Below, piece after piece: positions 33,361 through 42,228 of a stretch of 64,000 bases of DNA. Under the pieces are notes generated by a model. That model was not told the DNA's origin and did not search any database. It saw only the letters and a program-made list of their open reading frames with translations. Position numbers and translations under genes: made by a program. This DNA is from Verrucomicrobiia bacterium (GTDB lineage: Bacteria; Verrucomicrobiota; Verrucomicrobiia; Limisphaerales; JADLHS01), in the NCBI GenBank assembly GCA_026125285.1, contig JAHCLO010000030.1, positions 22,575 through 86,574 of the forward strand. Reading direction: 5' to 3'. The stretch's first letter is position 1. Each line of letters opens with the position of its first letter.

Positions 33361-34757
33361 GGTTGGATGGTGCCCAAGGTGAGCCAACCGTCAAGGTCGC
33401 GGTCCTGTTCCCGGTTGGCAAAGCGCAACGGTCGCCCGCCCGGCATCGGATTGGGCACGCGCAGCAGCAGGCGATACGTGCGGGCATCCAACTCCGAGGC
33501 GGCCAGGCGATGCTGCCACACGTGAGCCGGTTCGCCGGGCAGAACACCGGTGAGCTTCCAGTCGGTCGCCCAAGTGGCCGCGAGTTTGCCGGTGGCATCC
33601 TGCGCGCCCAGTTCCACCGGCCAGTCATAATAGAATGGCGCCACGCCGGTATTGGTGACGGTGAGCGTGATGCTCCACCCGGGATTCTCACGCGCCAGAT
33701 CCGCCCGGCGGATGTGAAATTCGTAACCCATCCGCTGCGCCGCCCGCAACGCGCGTTCGCGGGCCGCGCCTTGCAGGCGAGGACGGAACACGCCCTCGTT
33801 GCACAGCCAGGAAACGCGGGTTGCTTCCACGCAACGATCAAACTCCTGACCCGGCGGGGCGCACGTCGGGTCATCGAACAGACAATCCCACACCTCGGGC
33901 CGGACCTCGCCGCCGATGGGTTGTGTGCGCCATTTGTCGAGCGCACCCGCGGAACGCAGCCGTGTCTCGAAGAACCAGTCCTCATTCTTCCGTCCCGTGT
34001 GAACTGTGGCCCAGGCAAAGGAATCATCGTGGTAGCCGATGGTCCGCGTTCCGTTCTCCGCATAACGATAATCGGTCGGTCCTGCCGGATAACGCGCGAC
34101 GAGCCTGGTCTTCTTGAAGGCAGTTTCGTAAGCGTCCATCACTTCGCGTTGGACCGCTTTGGACGCGAACCATTCGTTCCGCGGATGATTGTGCCACTCG
34201 CCCCAGGTGCCGAGCAACCCAAGCCCCACGAAACCCAACCGCGGGTCGCCGTCGTAGCGTGCGCCCAGGGCGTGAATGAAGTTCGTCAGCGCGGCGCGCA
34301 GGCGCGGGTCTTCGTAATCGGGCGTGTGATCCACGGCGGGCGGAAACGGCTGCGTGTTGGTGTTCGTCCAGCGCCGCAGCAACAGGCCCTCTTCGATTAA
34401 GTACTGCGGCACGCCGGTGGTTTTCCCCGGCCATTCGAGATAAAACCGCGCAATGAACTGACACCCGCGCGAGGCGGCGGCATTCAGTTTGGACTCAAAC
34501 ACCGTCCAGTTGAAATTCGTCCGCCCGGTCATCACGTCGGACAGCTTGGTGTAATCCCACTCCAGGCTGTGGGGGAAGGTGGATCGTTCGCGCGGATAGG
34601 GAACGAAACCCTTAAGGGGGTTGTCCGGCGGTGCCGGCGCGTAGGCCAGTTTGCCCGCGTCCTCATGAGAAATCATGCGCTGAACCTCCGCGGCGTACAG
34701 GGCCGATGACATTGCCACGCAGAGGGCCAGGGAAGCGGAATGGAGCATTAGGTTCAC
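33357..34757 (-). CDS. Exported DUF4832 glycosidase-like protein
   Basis: This 466-residue protein has a signal segment (ASLALCVAMSSALYA). The TIM-barrel-like DUF4832/DUF4874 motifs are NPLKGFVPYP, LEWDYTKLSDV, FIARFYLEWPG, FVGLGLLGTWGEWHNH and RTIGYHDDSFAW. The C-terminal beta domain (WSITLTVTNTGVAPFYYDW) supports a carbohydrate-active role. It is translationally coupled to DUF1593. A decayed copy of its last codons lies at 37000-37109 beside the second DUF1593 gene, implying a duplicated pair. The start is a GTG at 34757; ATG 34748 is also possible. Confidence 0.85.
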   Translation of the reverse strand: MNLMLHSASLALCVAMSSALYAAEVQRMISHEDAGKLAYAPAPPDNPLKGFVPYPRERSTFPHSLEWDYTKLSDVMTGRTNFNWTVFESKLNAAASRGCQFIARFYLEWPGKTTGVPQYLIEEGLLLRRWTNTNTQPFPPAVDHTPDYEDPRLRAALTNFIHALGARYDGDPRLGFVGLGLLGTWGEWHNHPRNEWFASKAVQREVMDAYETAFKKTRLVARYPAGPTDYRYAENGTRTIGYHDDSFAWATVHTGRKNEDWFFETRLRSAGALDKWRTQPIGGEVRPEVWDCLFDDPTCAPPGQEFDRCVEATRVSWLCNEGVFRPRLQGAARERALRAAQRMGYEFHIRRADLARENPGWSITLTVTNTGVAPFYYDWPVELGAQDATGKLAATWATDWKLTGVLPGEPAHVWQHRLAASELDARTYRLLLRVPNPMPGGRPLRFANREQDRDLDGWLTLGTIQP

Positions 34758-34829
34758 GGTCGCATTTTGCTGTTCAGCGGCCCGGGGGTGAAAACCGCGT
34801 GCCGGGCAGCCTCCAGTTTAGCGGGAAGT

Positions 34830-35822
34830 TCATGGGAACAGCTTGGGATTGGTCATCACGCGGAAGAACTCGTCCCGGCTCGCCCTGAGGTCTGTGGAGG
34901 CCTTGGGGATCACCAGCACGTCGCCCGTTTCGCCGGGGCGCACGGGGACATAGCGCAGGGTCGTGCCGTGGAACTCCGCCCGGCGAACCTCCGCGCCCGT
35001 CCAGCACCTGGGCTGGAACAGCCACACCAGCGGCGCGCCATCGCCCAGTTGGTTGGCACGGCCGAGATCGGTCTTGATGAATCGCTTCATGTCCAGCGTG
35101 AAGGGATTGTCCGGCAGCGCGTCGAAATCCTTCGCGGTGAAAACGGAGTCCTTGTCCCAGAACTGGCCGCCGCCCCAGTCCACCGAGCGAGTCCGCGTGG
35201 CGACGAGGTAGGCCGACCAACCGTCCTTGCCATTGTAACCGCCGGTGACGGTGAGGTTGAACACGACCAGGTTGGGCGCGATCTCGGGATTCGTGAGGAG
35301 CGCGTTGGCCACGGTCGTTTGCGGCCCGCCGACAATGACCAGCAGCGGTTTCTCCGGTAAAGCCTTCTTCGCCTCCGCTACGATCAACCGGCTGCCGTCG
35401 CTCGGGTGGGCCACAGTGTCCTCGATCCGACCGCTCTCCGGGCGGAGCAGCACGCGGTCGGCACCGCGGGTGAGGTTCGGGATGTGGTTCAAACCGGAAT
35501 CGCGCGCCAGCTTGAGCGCCTTCTCGGCGTCTTTCCAGGATTGCTCGAACGTATAGTGATAGCCCTTTTGCCAGTCCCACATGTCGCGCGAGACGATGTT
35601 GCCCCGGAGATTGACATTGCCCACGCTGGCCTGCGCCCAAAGGTAGTTGTTGTCGAAGACATCGAACCACCAGTCATTGTCGTAAACGATGGGATTGTCC
35701 GGGCCGACACCGGCGAGGCGAACCGCACCGTCGGCCGTGGTGTGCTCCGGAACGACCGCCGGCACCCGCGACGCAAGACACAGCGCAAACAGGAACGCCA
35801 TGGCCACTCGCTCAAGGTTCAT
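34830..35822 (-). CDS. Exported inosine/uridine nucleoside-hydrolase-like protein
   Basis: This 330-residue protein has a signal peptide (MAFLFALCLASRVPAV). PIVYDNDWWFDVFDNNYLWAQ replaces the DxDxxxDD motif of nucleoside hydrolases with a related Asp cluster. KPLLVIVGGPQTTVANALL and NLVVFNLTVTGGYNG fit the Rossmann-like core. The substrate is probably a glycan or a nucleoside; the locus favours the former. The ATG at 35822 is chosen because upstream in-frame codons run through a palindromic repeat. It lies 72 bases from the DUF4832 gene on the same strand. Confidence 0.8.
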   Translation of the reverse strand: MNLERVAMAFLFALCLASRVPAVVPEHTTADGAVRLAGVGPDNPIVYDNDWWFDVFDNNYLWAQASVGNVNLRGNIVSRDMWDWQKGYHYTFEQSWKDAEKALKLARDSGLNHIPNLTRGADRVLLRPESGRIEDTVAHPSDGSRLIVAEAKKALPEKPLLVIVGGPQTTVANALLTNPEIAPNLVVFNLTVTGGYNGKDGWSAYLVATRTRSVDWGGGQFWDKDSVFTAKDFDALPDNPFTLDMKRFIKTDLGRANQLGDGAPLVWLFQPRCWTGAEVRRAEFHGTTLRYVPVRPGETGDVLVIPKASTDLRASRDEFFRVMTNPKLFP

Positions 35823-35869
35823 GGGCAGTTGACTCGATGGTGAATTCGCGCATGGCAGCCTGGAACCCC

Positions 35870-35937
35870 GGAGCGCGGACAGCCTTGTCCGCAGGTTCCG
35901 GTACAGAAGTTCGCGCGGACAAGGCTGTCCGCGCTCC
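35870..35937. repeat. Perfect 23-bp inverted repeat, double-hairpin type
   Basis: Two identical 23-base arms (35870-35892 and 35915-35937) face each other across 22 bases. Each arm begins GGAGC and contains the hairpin GCGGACA-GCCT-TGTCCGC. It sits in the 153-base gap between the nucleoside-hydrolase-like gene and the second DUF1593 gene. Its architecture matches the repeats at 22019 and 42229. Confidence 0.92.
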
Positions 35938-35975
35938 GAGCGGCGGTTCATGGAAGGCTTGGACGAGCGGCGAGT

Positions 35976-36959
35976 TCATGGTTCCTTCAGCCATTTCATC
36001 CGCTGTTGCCAATCACGGAGGTAATCCTCACGCCAGCGGTTCACGGTTTTGGCTCCGGGGAAATTCCCTTCGCGCAGGGCCGGATCGGGGCTGTCCGTCC
36101 AATAGGGACGCGCTGGGTCAGGCCGCACGAACGCGCCGCCCCAGCTTTCGCCCGCCGGATTTTCCACGTCGCCACGCATCAGGTACAGCACCGACGGCGT
36201 GTCGCCCATCTTGATGTCCGCCTTCTTCGCCGCCAGCAGATCGCCCAACGCGCCGTGGCTGCGGACATGCCGGGCAATGAACTCGCGGTTGCCGAGGTCG
36301 CCGTCCTGTTTGCCGCCGACATACATCCCGCGGAACGTCGTCTCCGCCTCGATGAGCCAGAGGTCCGGGTGTTGTTGAACCACATAATCCCGCGCGGCCT
36401 GGTCCGAGCGCCGGTTCCACGAGCTGATGAAATAGACGCGCAGTTTCGGCTTGATGTCGGGGGCGTCATGCAGCGCCTGGGCCACGTCGGTGATCGAACC
36501 CCACACCAGGACCCAGAGCGGGCGCAGATCGTTGGCCCGGGCGCGCTCGATGAGCCACCGCGAACCTTCGGTGGGCGCGGAGTAACCCGCCGCCGGGGCC
36601 GCATCCACCGCACCCTGCTTGGTCACGGCCCGCAACGCCTCCGGTGACGGGAAACGCGCCGACTGTGCTCGCAGTTTCGGATAATCCGCCGCGTACGCCT
36701 CAAGCGCTTCGAGTAGATGCGCTTTGCGGCCCGCGTGCGGCGGTGAAGCAATCAAACCCTCGGTGTCGAACAAGTCCGCATACACCAGATAGTGAACCAT
36801 GGACTGGAAATCGTCCGGGTCCGATCCACCGATGTCCGTGGAAACAATGACGCGAAAGCGTTCGCCGGCCAGCGCGCCGGCCGAAGGGGCGGCTGATTGT
36901 CCGGTGCGGGCGCACAACAATCCCAGGAGCAGCGTCAGCAGGAATAGGCGTGGATTCAT
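35976..36959 (-). CDS. Exported DUF1593 nucleoside-hydrolase-like protein, second copy
   Basis: This 327-residue protein has a signal peptide (LFLLTLLLGLLCARTGQSAA). RVIVSTDIGGSDPDDFQSMVHYL is the metal-binding start, followed by GLIASPPHAGRKAHLLEAL, LWVLVWGSITDVAQAL and KMGDTPSVLYLM. It lacks the C-terminal cadherin-like domain of its paralogue at 31894. The ATG at 36959 follows a hairpin and the DUF4832 remnant. It probably acts on the same substrate class as its paralogue; the two are clearly divergent, not recent copies. Confidence 0.87.
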   Translation of the reverse strand: MNPRLFLLTLLLGLLCARTGQSAAPSAGALAGERFRVIVSTDIGGSDPDDFQSMVHYLVYADLFDTEGLIASPPHAGRKAHLLEALEAYAADYPKLRAQSARFPSPEALRAVTKQGAVDAAPAAGYSAPTEGSRWLIERARANDLRPLWVLVWGSITDVAQALHDAPDIKPKLRVYFISSWNRRSDQAARDYVVQQHPDLWLIEAETTFRGMYVGGKQDGDLGNREFIARHVRSHGALGDLLAAKKADIKMGDTPSVLYLMRGDVENPAGESWGGAFVRPDPARPYWTDSPDPALREGNFPGAKTVNRWREDYLRDWQQRMKWLKEP

Positions 36960-36973
36960 CACGGCGTTACTGA

Positions 36974-36994
36974 CTGCCACCCGTGCGGTGGCAG
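36974..36994. repeat. Small perfect hairpin upstream of DUF1593 gene
   Basis: CTGCCACC (36974-36981) and GGTGGCAG (36987-36994) form an 8-bp stem with a 5-base loop. It lies between the DUF1593 start and the DUF4832 remnant and could mark the break that separated the two genes. There is no T-run. Confidence 0.65.
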
Positions 36995-36999
36995 TGAGT

Positions 37000-37109
37000 C
37001 ATGGCGGGATTGTCCCGAAGGTGAGCCAGCCGTCAAGGTCGTGATTCCTGTTCCCAGTTGGCAAAGCGCAGTGGTCGTCCGCCCGGCATCGGATTGGGCA
37101 CACGAACCA
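37000..37109 (-). pseudogene. 3' remnant of a second DUF4832 gene
   Basis: About 110 bases closely match the 3' end of the intact DUF4832 gene (33357-33470). Shared words include GTGAGCCA, CCGTCAAGGTCG, TTGGCAAAGCGCA and GCCCGGCATCGGATTGGGCAC. Frameshifts and substitutions break the reading frame and similarity stops near 37110. In the intact copy DUF4832 directly precedes DUF1593, so this is the decayed partner of the second DUF1593 gene. From 37110 to 37325 I see nothing else except a short palindrome ATCACG-AGG-CGTGAT. Confidence 0.85.
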
Positions 37110-37325
37110 CAGGACAGCCGCCGCAGCAGCACCACATCCCCCGGTCGGCTGCAAGAGTCACTGACATCACGAGGCGTGATACCGCAAATCAGCAGATGGA
37201 GCAATCCCATCGAAGAGGGCTTGGGAAGCCCAATTACCCGAACCGACTAACTGCCCGGCGGGGTAGCATTCACGAAGTGGTGGAGAGATTGTTGTTCTGG
37301 GGTAACATGCAGCGCTCTGACGCCG

Positions 37326-37883
37326 TTACATCGTAAGGACAGATGGAATCTGTCTCTCTTTTGAAATCGTCGTCCATTTCCCATCCTGCTTCTTGACTCG
37401 GCAGATAAAAAAAGTTCCGTGCGGCTTAACCAAGATCGGCACGCTCTCAACGTAAGCCTCCACCTCATCTTCTGAAATCGGCTTGATCCCGTACAAGTAA
37501 AACGCAGGAACCAACTGCCGCCAATAACTGTCCCGCTCGGTGTCGTTGATTTGGCTCAAATCCGAAATCGGCCTTAAACGCCCGTTGATAGCGCGCAGAC
37601 GCTTCAGAAACTCGGGCGGAGGATCATAATGCTTCGTGCCATCACTCTCGTAGGACTTGAACCCGATAAACTCCGTCTGATGAACCTTCGAGACGAAGGA
37701 GATGGCCACGGATTCAAAGACGGCATCGCGCTCTGGCAAACTCCGCGCCCCGAGCAAACAATCTGTAGGCAACGGGATGATCGCGTCCTTGAACAAGTCC
37801 TGGACTGCTGCCTCGTCATACTGCGGTGGGCTCGCGCAACCAGCGAGTAGTCCGACGGCAAGGAGGAAAGGGACAATCTTCAT
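37326..37883 (-). CDS. Hypothetical lipoprotein, possible integron-type cassette gene
   Basis: This 185-residue lipoprotein has the lipobox LAGC (Cys16). The mature part is acidic and mixed alpha/beta, with ESVAISFVSKVHQTEFIGFK, YWRQLVPAFYLYGIKPISEDEVEAYVES and a C-terminal TFFICRVKKQDGKWTTISK that reads like a beta-sheet edge. No family was recognised. The start ATG is 14 bases from an attC-like site (37898-38052). Its composition is less G+C-rich than the surrounding glycosidases, suggesting acquisition. Confidence 0.75.
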   Translation of the reverse strand: MKIVPFLLAVGLLAGCASPPQYDEAAVQDLFKDAIIPLPTDCLLGARSLPERDAVFESVAISFVSKVHQTEFIGFKSYESDGTKHYDPPPEFLKRLRAINGRLRPISDLSQINDTERDSYWRQLVPAFYLYGIKPISEDEVEAYVESVPILVKPHGTFFICRVKKQDGKWTTISKERQIPSVLTM

Positions 37884-37897
37884 GTATGCACAAGCCG

Positions 37898-38052
37898 GCT
37901 AACGAGTTCAGCGACCACCGCCGGAAACGCCCGGACGACTGCAACAATCGCTGACAAATAATCTGAATCATCCGACGGCCCAGCGGGGCGGCATCCACGG
38001 CGTGGTCCGGCGCGATTGCTTTTCATTCTGCGATTCGCTGCCCGGGTTGGGC
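37898..38052 (-). other. attC-like recombination site between two lipoprotein genes
   Basis: Read on the gene strand, the element starts GCCCAAC (RYYYAAC consensus), then a 5-base spacer CCGGG and CAGCG. It ends CGCTG, a 5-base spacer AACTC and GTTAGCC (one mismatch to GTTRRRY). The box order, equal spacers and pairing CAGCG/CGCTG are those of integron attC sites. It begins 6 bases after the upstream gene's stop and ends 14 bases before the next gene's start. The interior is only imperfectly dyadic. Total 155 bp is at the long end for attC. Confidence 0.45.
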
Positions 38053-38058
38053 CACATT

Positions 38059-38670
38059 TCATTGATAGCTGTCACTCCAATTGAGCAACTCCGCGAGGCT
38101 GTGAATCTCACCCGACGCCGAGTAAAACACGTACCCTTGCGGCACCACAGTGGGCTGGCTTTGGCCGGCCAACATCACAGACGCCGAACCCTGCCACACC
38201 TTTACGCACCCCCGGTCGTCCAATCCCATCATGCCGTCGCAAATGCGAACGACGCCGTTGGGGAAACCAATCTCGCAAGCGGCGGAACGCCCGACCTTTA
38301 CGTGTGTTCGTCCGGCCAGCAACTCCACCTTTGCGCTGTCGCCGACGCGTCCTGAACCGCTTGAGGCCTGGATGATACGGATGGCACTGTCGGGCGCAAA
38401 GCGCATGAGGATGGATCGGCGCAGGGCAATGTCCAAGTTGCGACCATCCGCCGATGTTTGAACCAACTGGCCCGCGTGCAGCTTGTCGCCGACCTTCAGA
38501 GCTTGAGCATTGGTGCTCCCTTCGGGGAAACATCGGGCACGGCCCTGCAATTCCCTGACCACGAAGCAAAGGGAGTCCGGCGCTTTCGGAACGGAGCAAC
38601 CGGCGATTCCAAGAAGGGCTAACGTGGCCCCCAGTCCCAGAGTCAGGCGAATGTTACTCAGCATCTGCAT
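38059..38670 (-). CDS. Lipoprotein with FecR-like domain
   Basis: This protein of about 203 residues has the lipobox IAGC (Cys25). The mature region resembles a FecR domain: VGDKLHAGQLVQTSADGRNLDIALRRSILMRFAPDSAIRI, then VELLAGRTHVKVG. In classical systems FecR transduces a signal to an ECF sigma factor, but here there is no partner gene. An attC-like site follows its stop by 6 bases. The start could be GTG 38676, ATG 38670 or ATG 38664; none has a strong ribosome site. Between 38671 and 38913 I see no gene. Confidence 0.75.
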   Translation of the reverse strand: MQMLSNIRLTLGLGATLALLGIAGCSVPKAPDSLCFVVRELQGRARCFPEGSTNAQALKVGDKLHAGQLVQTSADGRNLDIALRRSILMRFAPDSAIRIIQASSGSGRVGDSAKVELLAGRTHVKVGRSAACEIGFPNGVVRICDGMMGLDDRGCVKVWQGSASVMLAGQSQPTVVPQGYVFYSASGEIHSLAELLNWSDSYQ

Positions 38671-38913
38671 ACACACTGTGGACGAACTTCAGAGCGGGTA
38701 TGAGCGCCAGCCAGTGCCGCGACGGGCCGCTGCTTGGGCAGTCGGCAAAGTGAGCCTTCGTGCGGCCAGCGAATCAAAAACTCAGTCAAACACCCCAACA
38801 CCCATACCGCAGCAACCTCAACACAACCACCCCCTACATGCAAGCGCCAATACCATCAGCAAAGTTGATGCACTCCGGCCCGGCGCGGCACGCGTTCCAT
38901 GTCGTCCCGGTAA

Positions 38914-41337
38914 TCACTGTCCGTGTTTCAGGATGAGTGGATGGGAAAACGCCCCGCGCCCGCCCACACGGCTGCCAAAAAGTTGCAGGGCGCGAATCTT
39001 GCCGCGGAACTGCCGGTCCAAACCGTAGCCATGCATGGTTTGATTGAAATTGCCAATGGCCAGCGGACCGATGTCCGCGCCCACCGGCCCGGCGTGATGG
39101 GAGGTTTTGCGATCCAATGCAACGTTCGTCTTTGCGGGGGCAGCCAGTGGCGCGCTGAAATACCAGTTCACATTCTCGCCCGCCTGCGTCGCATCGTAAG
39201 TCACGGCGAAGAACGTCCACTTGCCCACGACGAGTTTGGCGGGCGAACTGTCATTGCGAACGGAGTCGGGCCACTGATTGACGGCCAATCGCAGCCGGCC
39301 ATCCGCGTGGCACACGAGGTCAATGCCCGAATGGTCCTTATTCAAGCCAAAGAGAATGCGGTTGCCGCCGCTGCCGACCTGGAGGCTTTCCGGTTTCAAC
39401 CAGCCCATGATTGTAAACGAGCGCAGGCCGCGAACATCGTCCAGCACGTCCTCCCCCGCCTGCACCCAGCCCCATGGCGCACCCTCGCGCAAATGCAATG
39501 CCCCGTCCGCGCCGCGCCGCGCCGTGCCGTGCAGCTTCAACGCGGGCATCTCGCCGCTCAAAAAGCCAGCCCGCAGGATGGGCTCCGCCGGGTCCCGATC
39601 CACGGCGATTTCCTGGAAACTCCGCGCGCTGCCGCCGTCCGCATCAGTGACCGTCAGGACCACCGAATAAAGTCCGGGCGTGGGGTAAACGTGGGTGGAG
39701 TTCGGTTCCTCGCTGGTCGTGCCGTCGCCGAAATCCCAGTGCGCCCGGCCATTACCCGCATGGGTGAATTTGACCGTCAACGGCGGCGAACCCTCCGTGA
39801 CCGATGCGGTGATCTTCGCTTCAGGCCGCAGCTTTTCCCCCGGCTGATACGGCGTGAAACGGTAGGCCAGGTCCGTCTTTGGTCCCGTAAGGACGAATTC
39901 ACCGGCGGCGACCGTGCCGAAGGGTGTCACGCTCATCGTCCACGGATCAACCAGGTCGAGTTTGTAGGGACGGTTGCCGCTGAGGGTGACCCGTTGCGGC
40001 TGTTGGTTGAGCGCGTAGAGCAGGTAAAACTCACCGGGCTTGACCAGCAACAGTCCGCCGTCGCTGCCCCGCTGCGGTTCGAGCTGGTGGAACGGGGGCG
40101 ACTGAGCCATGAAATCCCTGAGCCATTGAATGTGCCTGGGGCTTTCCCCGTGCAGCACGCCGCCTTTGGACCACCACAAGAGGTCCTGGGGGTGTTGGTA
40201 AGTTTCACCGTGCCCAACGTAGCCGCCGTTCATCGTGCCCAGCCAGAAGCGCCGGACCATCTCCCGCGCGCTCAACCGGCCCCAGCCCTGCGGGACGTTG
40301 CCTTCGTAACCGCACTCATCCACCACGACCGGCTTGCGGTATTGCCGCCGCCATTCGAGCACCCGCACCAGGTCGCCGTGCTGCACACTCACATGCGTGA
40401 CCCACGGCCGCGTGTGATCGTAAAACCCGCGGCAGTTGTGAATGCCGCGCAGCCGTTGATGCGGGTCCTCCCGCTGAAGAATTTGAAAGAAGCGATCCCA
40501 ATCCGTCATCGCCTTGTCGCCCCGATGGCCGGCCATCGCGCCCGGGGCCATCAGATCGAACTCGTTGGCCAGCGACCACCAGACATTGCGGAACACGCCC
40601 AGGCGCGCGATGGCGTAGCGCAGGTAACGGTCATCGTGTTCGCGGCCCATCTCGGAGAATCCCCAGCGATCATACGGATGCCAGAGAATCAAATCGGCCT
40701 CGATGCCGAGCTTCTGGAGATCGAGAATCCGTTGCTCGAAATGCCGCCAGAACTCCGGGTCGGGCCGGGTGAAATCGAACTTGCCGTCCACACCCTTCTT
40801 GAACGCGAACAACTCCGGCTCGTTTTGGTTGTAGGTGTAAGCCTTGGGGAAGACGCAGAACCGGATCTTGTTGAACGGCGATTGGGCAAGCGTCCGCAGC
40901 GTCTGCTCCTGCATCGCGCGCGGCTGATGCGTCCACACATAGCAGGTCGTGCCAAACTGGTGATACGGCGTGCCGTCGGTGTAACGCAGGTAGAACGTGT
41001 CCAAGACCTCCACCGGACCGTGATTGTTGCCCGTGGGCGCGGTGGCGGTGAACGCGCCCGACTGGCCGTTCAATTCGGGCGTGGCACTGCGCGTGATATA
41101 GCGCCATTCACCTTGCGTCGGCGGACTGAAGCGCACGCGATAGGTATCGTCCCCGTCCCAAAAGCCCGGGACGACGATGACGCGATCTCCCTGGGTGAAC
41201 GCGGCAGACCATTGCACGTCGAGGTAGGGATTGCCGGACGCAGGCCCGCGGAGACTGATTTCGTGACGCCCCCATTGTTCCACTGCGGGTAGTGAGAAGG
41301 TGAGCAACAACGCCAGGAGTTGGATGATTGGCTTCAT
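38914..41337 (-). CDS. Multidomain glycoside hydrolase (DUF5060, TIM barrel, PKD, LamG-like)
   Basis: This 807-residue exported protein starts with a short signal peptide (IIQLLALLLTFSLPAVE). Residues about 18-95 are a DUF5060 beta domain (WGRHEISLRGPASGNPYLDVQ). A TIM barrel follows (FGTTCYVWTHQ, WWSLANEFDLM with a likely acid/base Glu, VVDECGYEGNV with a likely nucleophile). A PKD domain (HWDFGDGTTSEEPN) and a concanavalin/LamG-like domain (FTIMGWLKPESL) complete it. This matches DUF4038-type glycosidases acting on complex plant or algal glycans. It ends 12 bases before nothing overlapping; the GH16 gene lies 12 bases upstream on the same strand. Confidence 0.87.
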   Translation of the reverse strand: MKPIIQLLALLLTFSLPAVEQWGRHEISLRGPASGNPYLDVQWSAAFTQGDRVIVVPGFWDGDDTYRVRFSPPTQGEWRYITRSATPELNGQSGAFTATAPTGNNHGPVEVLDTFYLRYTDGTPYHQFGTTCYVWTHQPRAMQEQTLRTLAQSPFNKIRFCVFPKAYTYNQNEPELFAFKKGVDGKFDFTRPDPEFWRHFEQRILDLQKLGIEADLILWHPYDRWGFSEMGREHDDRYLRYAIARLGVFRNVWWSLANEFDLMAPGAMAGHRGDKAMTDWDRFFQILQREDPHQRLRGIHNCRGFYDHTRPWVTHVSVQHGDLVRVLEWRRQYRKPVVVDECGYEGNVPQGWGRLSAREMVRRFWLGTMNGGYVGHGETYQHPQDLLWWSKGGVLHGESPRHIQWLRDFMAQSPPFHQLEPQRGSDGGLLLVKPGEFYLLYALNQQPQRVTLSGNRPYKLDLVDPWTMSVTPFGTVAAGEFVLTGPKTDLAYRFTPYQPGEKLRPEAKITASVTEGSPPLTVKFTHAGNGRAHWDFGDGTTSEEPNSTHVYPTPGLYSVVLTVTDADGGSARSFQEIAVDRDPAEPILRAGFLSGEMPALKLHGTARRGADGALHLREGAPWGWVQAGEDVLDDVRGLRSFTIMGWLKPESLQVGSGGNRILFGLNKDHSGIDLVCHADGRLRLAVNQWPDSVRNDSSPAKLVVGKWTFFAVTYDATQAGENVNWYFSAPLAAPAKTNVALDRKTSHHAGPVGADIGPLAIGNFNQTMHGYGLDRQFRGKIRALQLFGSRVGGRGAFSHPLILKHGQ

Positions 41338-41349
41338 AGTTCTTCAGGG

Positions 41350-42201
41350 TTACAAGCCCGCGCCGGCTCGCTGGTAAACCCGCACGTAATCCACCACGTA
41401 GCGCTGCGGAAAGATTGCGTCGTCCACGCCCTTCTGGGCGCCCCACGTGCCGCCGATGGCCAGATTCAGAATCAGATACTGCGGCGCGTCGAACGGCCAG
41501 GAATCCACGCCCGTTCCATCGTTCTTGAGCGTGAAGTATTTCCGGTCGTCCACGAAAAAGTCCATCTGCTGCGGTGTCCACTCCACGGCATAGACATGAA
41601 ATTCCTTCTCCGCATCCGGCACGGACAGCCGTGCGCCGCGACCGTTGCCGCGCGCGTGATTGAAGCCGCGCGTATGCACGTTGGCGTGAACCACGCCCGG
41701 CTCGTGGCCGACGTATTCCAGAATGTCTATCTCGCCACAGGCCGGCCAACCCACCTCGCCGCGATTCGTGCCCAACATCCAAAAGGCTGGCCAGGTACCG
41801 CGACCCGACGGGACTTTGGCCCGCGCTTCGATGCGGCCATAAGTCCAGGAAGCGCGCCCTTGCGTGGTCAAGCTGGCCGAAGTGTATTCCGCGTGTTCGC
41901 GCTGTTGCTGCCAGCGACGCTCCGGCGCGTCGGCGCGATGGCGTGGATTTGGAAACTTCTCCTTGCGCGCCTCGATGATGAGGAAGCCGCCTTCCACGCG
42001 CGCGTTCTCCGTGCGGTTCGTGGTGTAATACTGCAACTCGCGATTGCGAACGAATCCCTCCTCGTAAGTCCACCTGGCCGGATCGGGCAAGCCGTCTTTG
42101 TCGAACTCGTCCGCCCAGACCAGTTTCCACTCGCTGCCCCAACCCGTCAGCGCAAAACCCGCTACGGCCGCCAGACTCCAGAGGGTCTTAAGTTCTCTCA
42201 T
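41350..42201 (-). CDS. GH16 family endo-beta-glucanase/laminarinase-like enzyme
   Basis: This 283-residue exported enzyme has a signal peptide (LWSLAAVAGFALTGWG). The GH16 catalytic motif GEIDILEYVG places E157, D159 and E162 as nucleophile, assisting Asp and acid/base. WKLVWADEFDKDGLPD, YGRIEARAKVPSGRGTWPAFWML and VHANVHTRGFNH are typical of laminarinase or lichenase members. The simple ExDxxE motif without an extra residue is shared with lichenases and some agarases, so the beta-glucan specificity is inferred. It is followed 12 bases later by the DUF5060 glycosidase gene. Confidence 0.93.
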   Translation of the reverse strand: MRELKTLWSLAAVAGFALTGWGSEWKLVWADEFDKDGLPDPARWTYEEGFVRNRELQYYTTNRTENARVEGGFLIIEARKEKFPNPRHRADAPERRWQQQREHAEYTSASLTTQGRASWTYGRIEARAKVPSGRGTWPAFWMLGTNRGEVGWPACGEIDILEYVGHEPGVVHANVHTRGFNHARGNGRGARLSVPDAEKEFHVYAVEWTPQQMDFFVDDRKYFTLKNDGTGVDSWPFDAPQYLILNLAIGGTWGAQKGVDDAIFPQRYVVDYVRVYQRAGAGL

Positions 42202-42228
42202 AATTTTGATCTTGGCTCCGTTTCGTAC

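Noticed and set aside
31882..34400. Plus-strand open frames opposite the DUF1593 and DUF4832 genes
   Set aside because: Composition is Arg/Val-rich with no motifs, and both opposite genes have signal peptides and family motifs.
37243..37332. A second attC-like site after the first lipoprotein gene
   Set aside because: GTTAGTC and a weak ATGTAAC box are present, but the 5-base spacers and inner box pairing do not fit, so only one site is supported.
38923..41292. A long plus-strand open frame antisense to the DUF5060 glycosidase
   Set aside because: It has no recognisable domain, is rich in Arg/Gly/Pro/His, and lies opposite a protein with clear glycosidase motifs. High G+C makes long antisense frames common.
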